NCBI GenBank assembly: GCA_039583875.1
Contig: CM077158.1
Location: 126,623,221-126,687,220, forward strand
DNA: 64,000 nucleotides
DNA from: Platanthera guangdongensis
Lineage: Eukaryota > Streptophyta > Magnoliopsida > Asparagales > Orchidaceae
Direction: 5' to 3'
Shown: positions 33,206 through 43,730 of the stretch, one piece after another
Position numbering within the stretch: the first letter of the stretch is position 1
Layout of the letters: every line of letters starts with the position of its first letter
Position numbers and translations under genes: made by a program
The notes under the pieces: generated by a model
What the model saw: only the letters and a program-made list of their open reading frames with translations
Databases searched by the model: none
Told to the model about the DNA's origin: nothing

Positions 33206-35345
33206 TGGATGCAGGCCACGTCTCCTGACGAACCGCAACGGATAAACGACACTGAATCGTTCTCTCACGTTCCAATTCTACGTTCGCACAATAAAATGAT
33301 TTAGTTCTTAATTGAGGTCTTTTGACAAACGAGATTAATTTAGCACCCGTAATCCTTGTTAACCAAACAATACCACAACATTCACAAACCTAAAATTATG
33401 ACTCCTACCGCTCCAATATTTGTCTTGTATAACGCAACGTCACAACCACAATCCGAGAAGAACTTGACTAAAAAGTACGATCCAAAATTAGTCTTGTTCG
33501 CTCCCAAAAAATTGAATATAACATTAAGGTTCGCCAATCCTTTAGAGATCTAATAAGGGTTATTTTCCAATATTTGGATTAAGCGAAAAGGATCCACCCG
33601 ATCCGGATTCGATTAATGAAATTTAAGAACATAAACGACAAAATCAGATTTTTAAAATGACGGATTCAAATGCCGCGGACAAAAAGTCGATGTCACGCAA
33701 CCTCCAACTAATTAATAAAGGAATCATACAAGAGTAGATATTTTCGTTACCCAATCCCGAGCAATAGACCTTCAAATCTTCCACAAGGATGAGTGGAGGA
33801 ATCACACGACGAAGGTGGAAAGATCCACCTCCACGAAATTCCACGGAGCCGCACCGGAAGGAGAAGACGCACGTCATTTTCTTCGGAGTCACTGGAGGAG
33901 ATCGACGGAGGATGATACGTGAAAGTTCCTTAGGATTCTTCAAGAGGGAAGGGAGTGGATTAGGGAGAAGGGGTCGGCCACAAGGGCTTATAGGAGGAGG
34001 GGAGATGAGGTCGAGTAGAGAGGGGAGGGAAGATATGTGGCCGGACGGAGAAAGAGAGGGCAGGAGAAAGAGGGGGGATGAATTTTGCCTAAGGGGGAAG
34101 AGAGAGATAAGGGGGAAATTCAAATTTTGAATTCAAGTTTCAATATTTCATTCTTCTCTAATAAATTCCTTCATAACATGGCTATTTATAGCCTACACCA
34201 CACAATCACCACCATAAAATATTAAACACCTCATGATGGTTATATGCACTTACCATGTTACATGAATCAAAATACTTGAAATAAAATGGCTTAGAAATAA
34301 AATTGCTGAAATGAAAATAGATAAAATATTAATTGATAAAATATATAATTATAATTATTTAATTTATAATTATATATTTTATTAAATGGCGGCGGCGGTC
34401 GTCGTGCAAAACATGTAGCGGTGATGGCGGCAGGCATCGTAGTAGAAATCTCATCCTCGAGCATGCGACAACAATCGTCCCAATCCACGAACTCTCTCAG
34501 ACGGGGATCAATGGTGGCCGCATCAACAATGTCATCATGAACAAGTGGTGGGACTTTGTCACCAACAATCAACCGGTCACGAGCATTACGAGCACATGGC
34601 CGGACCTCTTCGCCATCAGGAAAGGGGAGAGATGGAAAAAAAGAGAGAAAGAGGAGGATGGGCTTGACTTCTTTCTTTGGCCCAAGGGTCATCCTCCTTG
34701 CTGGAATCCAAGGGCCATAGAGGGTTTTCATTGGGCCCATAGGTGGCCTACATGAGTGTCCTCAAGTATTGGTAACTTGGAATTAAATTCCCTCACGAAA
34801 ATTGGATTTTTGAGAGGTTTGGCCTAAGTCAACCATGAGGTTGGTCCCCCATGTAGGTCAAGGTCTATGTGAGTCCAACTCATCGAGGAACGGGTCAATT
34901 TTGAGGTATTTTAGTAATGTCGGTGTGTGCAGGCTTTTCGGTGCACCAGAAAGCTCATTTTGACAACAGTTTGACCTCCTTTTATCGAAATTGACCAGAA
35001 CAAACTTTGTTGACCTTGTATTGATCATACAAATCCAACGTCACTGACCAAGGTCAAATCAGAGTTTAATTGCTCAATAATAAAAATTGCGCGTCGTGCC
35101 TCACTACATAACTCAAAATGGTCATATTCGCAATATGGCCTAGGAATACAATAGAAAAAGTTCCAACGTAGTGGTATTGACTATAGGAGGCCAAAGGAAC
35201 CGACAGAACTCGTATGGGAGTTCTCTAGCTCTATATCCCTGTTTAGGGTTACCTCCTACTTTATTATGGGTCATAAGTAGAGGTTCGGGTCACTTTTATT
35301 CGGCCCACTAGGATTTTAGTGACCCAATAAAAGTTGGGATGTTAT
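33206..35345 (-). repeat. Probable minus-strand LTR region
   Basis: The inner edge is at the primer site (CA on the minus strand at 33206). The minus-strand TATA box GGCTATAAATAGCC is at 34180-34193 and is followed leftwards by a purine/pyrimidine-biased leader. The right edge near 35345 (minus-strand TATAACATCCC) is a guess. The left and right termini do not resemble each other's inverted repeat, so two LTRs of different elements may be joined here. Confidence 0.4.
34338..34380. repeat. AT-rich perfect inverted repeat
   Basis: Two 17 bp arms (34338-34354 and 34364-34380) are exact reverse complements around a 9 bp loop, and a GGCGGCGGCGG run follows within a few bases. It could extrude as a hairpin. 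It lies about 150 bp upstream, in the minus sense, of the TATA box at 34180-34193. Confidence 0.75.
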
Positions 35346-35860
35346 AATCTGATAAAAGTACAAGGATTTTTGTCCCCAAAAATTTGATTAAAGAAGGGGG
35401 TAAGTGTAACATACCTGAGAAAATAGCTCTGGATACATTTCTTAGATGAGGGCCTCGGGTTCCCACATGATTTTGTCTAGTCCGCAGAGTGACCATAGGA
35501 CGTTGACCATAGATATAGCCTTATATCACAGGTTTTTCATCTTGAAGTCCACTATCTTCATTGGCTCTAATTGGTTGGATTTGTCTGATTGTAGCGGTAT
35601 TGGCGGGATAGGACGATGTTTATTTGGTTGCCAAAGAACTCGCCCCATTGAAGAGACATCACAAATATTATGAAGATTTTACAACTCTAGGGGTAGGCCT
35701 AATCGATGAACATTAGAGCCAATGTGCTCAATCACTTGATATGGGCCCATATAGCGGGTGTATAGCTTCTGCTTCTTCAACCGGGAGATATCGTGCATGT
35801 GCATGATTTCCAAAAATATAATTCCTCCCATGTTAAACATCACTGGTTGGTACCGCGCAT
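35346..35860 (-). pseudogene. Ty3/gypsy integrase tail and chromodomain, left part
   Basis: The minus strand reads ...LYTRYMGPYQVIEHIGSNVHRLGLPLEL (GPY/F module) and further left a chromodomain-like stretch ending IMWEPEALI-stop-EMYPELFS, the usual chromovirus end ('WE.E..MR..YPELF'). Several stops are present. It is the continuation of 48924-49346; the SIRE element lies between. Confidence 0.75.
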
Positions 35861-35865
35861 CATAA
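35861..35865. repeat. Target-site duplication CATAA (right copy 48919-48923)
   Basis: CATAA precedes TGTTGGGTAC at 35866 and follows ATCTTTCA at 48918. Confidence 0.92.
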
Positions 35866-36011
35866 TGTTGGGTACATTGACACTAATGTACCTGATTTGA
35901 AGAAGCCTCACCCTACTCAATGATATACATCAAAATGTATTTGATGTATTTTTGAGTAGCCTTGTGCAGGTTAAGTATTTGCAGGGAAAAGCTGAAAAGT
36001 TTCTAAGTCCA

Positions 36012-36905
36012 TGTGTCGACACCCAGAGGGAAAGTGTCGACACTTAAGAAGACTTGTGTCGACACCCAGACAAGAAGTGTCGACACTTGGAGTACTTGTG
36101 TCGACACCAGGGATGCAGAGTCGACACCAGACAAAAAGTGTCGACACAAGGAGCTGTGTCGACACTCAATGAAGAAAAGTGCAGTGAAGCAGTGTCGACA
36201 CTTAGCAGTTGTGTCGACACCCAGAGGAACTGTGCCTACATCAGAAAGTGTCGACACTTGGAGGCTGTGTCGACACTCAGCAAAAGTCAGCAGAGTCTAA
36301 GTATAAGTGTCGACACCCAGAACAATGTGTCAACACACAGTAGAAGAGTCAACACTTGAAGAAAGTGTCGACACAAGAAAGAATGTGTCGACACTCAGCT
36401 GAAGACTCAACACTTGAAGAAAGTGTCGACACAAGGAGCTGTGTCGACACTTAGCAAAGTTCAACAATATTCTAAGTACAAGTGTCGACACAAAGGAGAA
36501 GTGTCGACACTCAGCAAAAGTCTCAACATAAGTAGATGTGTCGACACAAGGAGCTGTGTCGACACTCAGCAAGTATCAACACTGAAGGCATGTGTTGACA
36601 CCAAGAAGTTGTGTTGACACTGAACAAGTTCAACACATGAAGATGTGTCGACACAAAGGAGATGTGTCGACACTTATAAGAATTCAGCAATATACTGAAG
36701 TACAAGTACTTGTGTCGACACACATTATCAGTGTCGACACATGAAGAAGAAGCTGTGTCGAGAAGTATAGTCTACAACACAAGGAGTTGTGTCGACACCT
36801 TGTAGGCTAGTGTCGACACTTAGACAACTTGTGTCGACACTTAGTCTATAAGTGTCGACACTTAAAGACAGACAGTCTCGACACTTTCAGACAGTTACAG
36901 AATTT
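36012..36905 (+). promoter_or_regulatory. U3 array of about 28 GTGTCGACAC palindromes
   Basis: By hand count about 28 perfect copies of the 10 bp palindrome GTGTCGACAC plus several one-base variants (GTGTCAACAC, GTGTTGACAC, GAGTCGACAC) occur in 890 bp. In the stretches I measured, the start-to-start distance is 18-22 bp. Spacers differ in sequence, apart from recurring AAGGAGCT and TCAGCAAA. The array lies about 110 bp upstream of the TATA box at 37017. Because the motif is self-complementary, both strands translate to CRH/VDT-rich peptides; these are not proteins. Confidence 0.85.
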
Positions 36906-37016
36906 TCAAGAACTGATTGGATGACTTCACAGCTGCCATTCCAGCCGGTCTACAGCACCTGTCAGAGTTGTCAGAAATCAGTTATGAACCGGACCAGCTG
37001 GTTACCATGAAGAAGG

Positions 37017-37028
37017 CCTATAAATAGG
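37017..37028 (+). promoter_or_regulatory. LTR TATA box
   Basis: CCTATAAATAGG. The equivalent in the 3' LTR is at 48026-48037 and, on the minus strand, at 50235-50246 and 63859-63870 in the other SIRE copy. All four are identical, so the core promoter is conserved. Confidence 0.8.
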
Positions 37029-37442
37029 CTTATACTGTCTACAGAAGGAGATGATTGAACACAAGATCAACACATCAAGTTATACAAAGAAGATCTAGCT
37101 ATTCATTGAAGAATCTAGTGAAGATCTAAGAAGTTGGAGAGAGAGAACTCCATCCAAGAAGACAGCCGTTGGAACCAGGCGGAGAAGAAAGGTTCAGATT
37201 TTGTTCTGAATCTTAAGTAGCGGAGATCAAGGATCAACTGCAGAGGAGATCAATCTTATTGTGTTCTACATTCAAGAAGCTTTGAAGAAAGCCAAGTCAG
37301 TTTGATCTCAGCTGAGTTCTTCCAAAAACTCATCAAGAAACTCACAACTCTTCTCTATTTTCTCTAAGTTGTAGGGTTTACATTTTGTATTCATATTATC
37401 TTGTAGGATCCTTAGGGATCTGAGTTTGTAAGCCTGTAATTA

Positions 37443-37640
37443 TAAAGGCTGAGTGTAGGGCCTGTGTGCCTGAGTGTAGGAGATTTGTATCTCTGAGTGT
37501 AGGCCTGTTGTGGCTGAGTGTAGGCCTTGGTGGCTGAGTGTAGGCTTTGTGAAGAAGCTGAGTGTAGGCTTTGTGAAGAAGCTGAGTTGTAGGGAATTGG
37601 GCCTGAGCTGTAGGAACCTGTTTGAGGTTCTGAGTGTAAG
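37443..37640 (+). repeat. GAGTGTAGG repeats in the LTR leader
   Basis: CTGAGTGTAGG recurs about eight times at irregular 20-27 bp spacing, with two adjacent nearly identical units (CTTTGTGAAGAAG). It lies downstream of the TATA, so it would be in the RNA. The same repeats are at 48455-48650 and, inverted, at about 49640-49830 and 63245-63440. Confidence 0.75.
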
Positions 37641-37912
37641 ATCTGAGGATCTGAGATAGTGGAGGAGTTTGGCCGAATCTAGTACTCTACTAGATAGGCG
37701 AAGGGGGAAAGTGGATGTACCCAAACATTGGGGAACCACTATAAACCTGTGTGTTCACTGTGTGTATGTGGTTTGCTGTGATTGCTGGTTAATTGCTGTG
37801 TTAAAGTAATTATAATTCTGTGATAAACTCTGAATTCTGCCTAAAAAGTTAAAAAGATTTTAGTCACCTATTCACCCCCCCCCCTCTAGGTGATTAGGTA
37901 CAATATCTTTCA

Positions 37913-37930
37913 AGTGGTATCAGAGGGAGG
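37913..37930 (+). other. Primer-binding site (tRNA-Met type)
   Basis: AGTGGTATCAGAGGGAGG directly after the LTR. Identical to the site at 4104. Confidence 0.9.
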
Positions 37931-38017
37931 TTGCTCAAAAAGGGACATAACTGTCTGAGTAGATCCTGTTGGCAGATTCAGTCTAAGTACATTACAGAAT
38001 CAAGAAAATCAAGAACC

Positions 38018-40052
38018 ATGGGTTCCACTGAGAATCATAAGGAATTGGGATCCATGAAGCTACACATTTGCAGAAAAGAAATATTTGGCATCTGGAAGGA
38101 AAGGGTGAGATTATTTATGGAAGCCTCAGACCCTAGAATATACATCACAGTTAAAGAAGGGTCATATGTGCTCATGAAGGTTTCAGTCTTAGATGCCAAT
38201 CAGAGAACACCTAAGGATTTCTCTGAAATGACAAAGGATGAGATAGTTTTAGCCACAATGGACAAGAGGGCTCAGAATATCATTGTGAGTGCTATAGATG
38301 ATGCTACCTTTCAGAATTTGATACACTGCAAGACATCCAAGGAAATGTGGGATACTCTTATTGTGTACATGGAGGGTTCTGAAGAAGTGAGGCAGGACAG
38401 AAAGTCATTATTAAACCAAGAATATGAAAGCTTTAGGCAAGGTAGATCTGATAGCATAACTGAATACTATAAGAAGTTCTATACGATTGTGAATGAGCTA
38501 ATGTCCTATGGCAGAGAGTTCAGTAATTATGAGCTTAATGATAAGTTTCGAAGGTCACTAACAAAAAATTGGGACACCAAGATCTGTGCCATAAGGGAAA
38601 TGGCAAAGTTAGCAGAAATTCCTCCTCCAACTCTGTTTGGAAAATTGTTATCCTATGAAATGCAATTGATGGTGAGAAAGAAGTGGAGAAGACTACAAGA
38701 AATGACCATAAGGAAAGGACAGTGGCATTTAAAATAGAAGCCCCCAGAAAGTACAGAAGTAAGTCACCAACTCCACCTCCAAAAGTGGCTGAGACTGAAT
38801 CAGATGAGTCAGCAAGTAGAAAATCTGAAAGAAGTGAAAGTGATGAGGACTTTGCAGCCTTTACAAGACACTTTCAGAAGTTCTTAAAGAAGAAATAGTG
38901 GAGGACAAAGCCATCCACATCACACGGTAAAGAAGACTATTATCAGAACAAAAAGTCTTCAAAGAAAGACAGGAAAAAGACCAAGTCAAGCAAAGCAACT
39001 CTATCAAAAATTGTTTGCTATTGCTGTAATAGATAAGGACATGTTGTTGCAGACTGTCCAGAGAAAAGGAAGGAGTCTAATGAAAAGAAGAAGACTCAAT
39101 TCAAGGGCAAGAAGGAAAGATCTTTTGTTGCCAAAAAGGATAAGAGCCTGTCATACATTTCTTCATCAGAAACTGAGTCAGATGCTGAAGCATACATAGG
39201 ACTGTTTGCTGAGGAAAAGAAGAAGAGTTCATCCAGATCATGAACTCTATATATGAACAAGAGGACAGTCAGTGCCAAGGACTGATGGCATTGACAGAAA
39301 GTGATAAAATCCTGGAGCAGCCAGGACCTAGTAAGGTACAAAATTGTTCTTTAAGTTCAATTTCTTGTGCTAGTTCAGAAATAGATTCATCATCATCAAG
39401 TGATGAGAGTGCATCAGAGTCTGAAGAGGATATTCATCAGTTGATAGATGAATATAAAGTTCTGTTGCAAGCTTTTAAGAAGAGCAAGTCCCTAGCCAAG
39501 AGTCAGGCAAAAGAAATTGCTAGTCTCAAAGCTGCTGCATCTGATTTTGAGAAGATGATTGATCAAAAGCTAAATGAAATAGCCAGACTGAAGCACATAA
39601 CTATGATTCAGATGGGGACTATATCATTTAAGAATGATCAAATCAAAAGTCTGGAGATTAGTCTTCAGAAGGAGAGAGATTTAGTTGCTAGGTTTTCTAA
39701 ACCAAAGTCAGTTCTACCCTTAATTGATGAATTTGTTCATCAAAAAGGTAAAGCTGGACTGGGGTTTACTAAACCAGCTAGGACTGTTCAGTCCAAGTCC
39801 AAGGGCAAAGCCCCAGCTCTCAACAAGCCAGCTGTAGATAAAACAGCTAAGACTGTACCTAAGCAAAGATACAATAGGTTTGAGTGTTGGTGCTGTGGCA
39901 AGGTAGGCCATTTTGCCATGGACTGTTGGCACAATGCAAGTGCCAAAGTGAGTAGCAAACTGCCTGTTGGAAAACCTGCAGGTAGCTTTGTTAGGAAGCA
40001 AACTAACCAGTACCAAGGACCCAAGAATTCTTTGGGTTCTAAGGTTCACTAA
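38018..40052 (+). pseudogene. SIRE Gag
   Basis: It starts at ATG 38018 (MGSTENHKELGS). The capsid region has EIFGIWKERVRLFMEA and the UBN2-type QNLIHCKTSKEMWDTL...NQEYESFRQGRSDSITEYYKKF. Frame is lost at about 38690 and continues in another frame to a stop at 38896. The first knuckle CYCCNR-stop-GHVVADC (39016-39057) carries a TAA in place of the glutamine codon seen in the minus-strand copy. A coiled-coil-like acidic/Lys-rich region follows, then a second knuckle CWCCGKVGHFAMDC (39885-39926) and a TAA at 40050. It is unusually long for copia Gag, as in SIRE elements. Confidence 0.85.
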
Positions 40053-42155
40053 TCTGTTTTGTAGGTGAGTCCAAGTGGCCATGCCCCAATATGGTACTTG
40101 GACAGTGGATGTTCTAGGCACATGACTGGAACAAGGGGATTGCTAAAATACTTCACTCCAATCAAAGATGGTCCTAAAGTCACCTTTGGTGGTTCTGAAA
40201 AAGGAATCATCAAGGGATTTGATAACATTTCTAGCTCCCATATAACTATTATTCAAGTGGCCTATGTTAAAGGTTTGAAACATAACCTTATTAGTATAAG
40301 TCAATTGAGTGATGTAGGATATGACATCTCATTTGTGAAAGATGGTTTTCATATCAGGAGATCAAATGATCAAGAGATCATTTTGACTGGTTATAGAAAA
40401 AGGAATGTCTATTGTCTAGACATTATGAGTGAGAACAATGGTTCTCCAGTGTGTCTTGTAGCTGATGAGAAAGTCTCTTATTGTGTCAAATGGCACAAGA
40501 TGCTAGCCCATCTTAACTACAAGACAATTGGGCAACTCTTTAATAAAGAGTTAGTGAGGAATGGTCCTCAAGTTAAGTGTATTAAAGATGGTATTTGCTC
40601 AGCTTGTCAAAAGGGCAAGCAGACTAGATCCACCTTTAGTAGCATTGAAAACAAAGATGCTATGAGGTGTTTATACCTCTTGCATATGAATCTATTTGGT
40701 CCTATGCCAGTTCACAGCCTAGGTAGGAAGGTCTATACCTTTGTAGTTGTAGATGACTACTCAAGGTTTTCCTGGGTGTTCTTCCTTAGACAGAAATCTG
40801 AAACACCTAGTGTCTTCTATAGCTTTGTCAAACAAATTCAGAATGAACTAGATAGTACAGTGGTCAAAATAAGAAGTGACCATGGTACTGAATTACAGTC
40901 TGATAGTATGGCAAAACTATGTGAAGAATTTGGGATATTTCAAGAGTTTTCTTCACCAAGGACACCTCAGCAAAATGGCATTGCTGAGAGGAAAAATAGA
41001 ACCTTGATTGAGGCTGGTAGAACCCTATTAAGTGATACATCACTACCAGAATATTTCTGGGCTGAGGCAGTTAATACTGCATGCCATGTAATTAATAGGG
41101 CTACCATTACAAAAAGCCACAACAAGACCCCCTATGAGCTTGTGAAAGGCAGAAAACCAAACTTATCCTATTTCAGGATCTTTGGGTGTAAGTGCTTTAT
41201 ACTTAACAATGGAAAGTCTTACTTGACTAAGTTTGCTGCCAAGCCCAAGAGGGGATCTTTGTTGGGTACAACAACAATAGTAAGGCTTATATAGTCTACA
41301 ACTTGTCTACTCAAGTTGTAGAAGAATCTGTACATGTAGTATTTGATGAAACTAGACTTATTAACAATGAGTTGTCTAGTAGTATATGCAGCTCCACAGG
41401 TATAACTAAGAAGATGGACAAGCTCACTATTGAAGAAGAACCTACTACAAGACAGCTAGTAGAAGATAGTGGCTGCTGTCCAGGGGGAGTGCTACATGTA
41501 CCTAATGCGAAGAAGTTCAAGGAGTGCAGCAAGATGAAGAACTGAAGAAGTTCAACCTGAAGCCAGGATGCCTCCAGCTAATAGGCATCTTAGAGATCAT
41601 CCAGCAGATCAAATCATTGGTGATCCAAGACAAGGGGTACAAACAAGGAGCAGAAATCTAAATGCAGTGCTCTTCTCCAGTTTTCTATCCCAAGTTGAAC
41701 CAAAGAAGTTTGAAGAAGCCATCCTAGACCCTCATTGGATTGAGGCAATGCAAGAAGAGCTGAATCAGTTCAAGAGATGCAAGGTCTGTGAACTTGTTCC
41801 TAAACCTAAAGACCACAACATAATTGGGACCAAGTGGATCTTTAGGAACAAGATGGATGAACATGGAGTCATCATTAAGAACAAAGCAAGATTGGTTGCT
41901 AAAGGATATAGGCAGGAAGAAGGTATTGACTTTGATCAAACCTTTGCTCTAGTAGCCAGACTGGATGCCATAAGGATGTTCCTGGCCTATGCAATCTTTC
42001 AAGGATTTAAAGTTTACCAAATGGATGTAAAGTCAGCCTTTCTGAATGGTAATCTAAAAGAGGAAGTCTATGTGGAACAGCCATCAGGTTTTGTTGATTC
42101 AACTCAACCTAATCATGTCTATAGACTTAGGAAAGCATTGTGTGGGTTAAAATAA
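40053..42155 (+). pseudogene. SIRE Pol: protease, integrase, RT N-half
   Basis: It is in frame with Gag after TAA TCT GTT TTG TAG. Protease YLDSGCSRHMTG (DSG 40101-40109); integrase zinc region (WHKMLAHLNYKTIG...CSACQKGKQTR); integrase core with HMNLFGP, where the first catalytic Asp is Asn (40689-40691), RSDHGTE (40878-40880) and NGIAERKN (Glu 40986-40988, 35 residues after the Asp). Frameshifts lie at about 41255 and 41545. RT resumes with [47 protein letters not shown] and RKALCGLK, followed by a stop at 42153. Confidence 0.88.
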
Positions 42156-43222
42156 GCCCCTAGGGCTTGGTATGAAACCCTGTCTAGTTTCCTCATTAAG
42201 AATAAGTTCTCAAGGGGGAAAATAGAAAAGACTCTATTCCTTAGGGAATCCAGAGGCAAAATAATACTAGTCCAAATATATGTAGATGACATAATATTTT
42301 GGTCTACTGAAAGTAGTCTTTGCAAAAAGTTTGCAAAACTAATGCAAGGACAATTTGAGATGAGTAGTATGGGGGAACTTAAGTTCTTCTTGGGTCTCCA
42401 AGTTAGACACACTGAGAATGGTTTATCCATATGCCAGTCTAAGTTCACCCTAGAACTCATAAGGAAGTATGGTATGGATTCATCCAGTACCATGAAGACT
42501 CCTATGGGGTCAAGTATGTCTCTTAGCAAGGATGATGCAGGGAAACCTGTAGATGAGTCTTTGTATAGAGGGATAGTTGGCTCCCTATTATATTTGACTG
42601 CAAGTAGACCAGATATCATGTATGCTACATGTGTCTGTGCAAGGTATCAAGCATGCCCTAAGGAGTCTCATTTGACAGCAGTCAAAAGGATACTGAGATA
42701 TCTAAAGGGCACTCCTTATCTAGGCCTCTGGTACCCTAGGAATGGAGATTTTGAACTAACATGTTATTCAGATGCAGACTTTGCAGGATGCAAAGAAGAC
42801 AGAAAAAGCACAACTAGAACCTGTCAATTCCTAGGTGGAAGACTGATTTCATGGAGTAGCAAGAAGCAAACAAGTGTGGCTATCTCCACTACAGAGTCAG
42901 AATTGTGGCTGCAGGAACTTGCTGTGCTCAACTTCTATGGATACAACATCAGCTTGAGGACTATGGAATTCAGGTAAGTAGAACTCCACTCTTTTGTGAT
43001 TCTACAAGTGCTATATCAATTGCAAATAATCCTATTTCTCATAGTAGAACTAAACATATTGAAATAAAATATCATTTTCTTAGAGAACATGTAGAAAAAG
43101 AAGATATTTTACTGGAATATGTTAGAACAGATAATCAACTAGCTGATGCGTATACTAAGCCCTTAGAAGAAACTAAGTTCAATAGGTTTAAAATTGAAAT
43201 AGGTATGATAAACTTAGAATAA
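42156..43222 (+). pseudogene. SIRE Pol: RT C-half and RNase H
   Basis: YVDD at 42279-42290, FEMSSMGELKFFLGLQV, SSTMKTPMGSS, GSLLYLTASRPDIMYA, YPRNGDFELTCYSDADFAGC, RRLISWSSKKQTSVAISTTESE. A small deletion near 42903 shifts the frame. The last part (42905-43222) has LFCDSTSAISIANNPI, SRTKHIEIKYHFLREHV and QLADAYTKPL, ending at 43222. Confidence 0.87.
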
Positions 43223-43234
43223 GTTTATAGAAAT

Positions 43235-43634
43235 GGCTAAGTAAAATGGTGTCGACACACAGAGATATCTGTGTCGACACAGAAAAGTGGTGTCGACACT
43301 TCAGGGAAAAGGTGTCGACACATCTAGGAAGTTGGTGTCGACACTTCAGAAAATTAGTGTCGACACATGACAAGTAGATGTCGACACAACCAAGGTGGTG
43401 TCGACACTTAGAGTTTACTCAGAATTATCTAAGTAAAGTCTCGACTAAGTGTCGAGTTGAGTGGTGTCGACACATAATCCAGTGTCGACACATATATTCT
43501 GTTGACTAAACTTGTGTCGACAAATAGGTGTCGAGACATTATAAGTCTGTGTCGACACTTTTTTCATAGTGTCGACACAATTTAAGTTAGTTAACCCGCC
43601 CTTTCATCTTCAAACCTAGAAAGGTATAAATAGG
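43235..43634 (+). promoter_or_regulatory. Internal GTGTCGACAC array with TATA box, upstream of ORF3
   Basis: Immediately after the pol stop about 11 perfect GTGTCGACAC copies and several variants lie in 43247-43580. They are followed by GGTATAAATAGG at 43623-43634. The ORF3 ATG comes about 97 bp further. The combination (palindrome array, then TATAAATAGG) repeats the LTR promoter layout, although the spacer sequences differ from those of the LTR. The minus-strand SIRE copy has the same module at 51911-52310. Read as a candidate internal promoter; no transcript evidence. Confidence 0.65.
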
Positions 43635-43730
43635 ATTTCTCCATTGTCTGTCGACACGCTCACCAAAGTTTCGAGACCAAACTTGTGTGTCGACTCCTCT
43701 CTTCTCTCCATTCAAATTCTTCAAACCCTA

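Larger units (their letters stand above)
35866..37912 (+). repeat. SIRE 5' LTR (2047 bp)
   Basis: It runs from TGTTGGGTACATTG to ATATCTTTCA. Parts: U3 with the palindrome array (36014-36900), TATA at 37017-37028, a leader with GAGTGTAGG repeats (37445-37640), a C-tract (37875-37884) and the LTR end next to the primer site. Confidence 0.92.

Noticed and set aside
36013..36723. Open frames rich in CRHSVDT and STQ, on both strands
   Set aside because: GTGTCGACAC is self-complementary and contains no stop in any frame, so repeats of it open frames on both strands. These peptides are by-products of the array. The same applies to 47025-47753, 50539-51211 and 43188-43373.
36000..36905. Regularly spaced short repeats resembling a CRISPR array
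   Set aside because: The repeat is a 10 bp palindrome with 8-12 bp spacers inside an LTR of a plant retrotransposon, with no cas genes. CRISPR repeats and spacers are about 25-40 bp.
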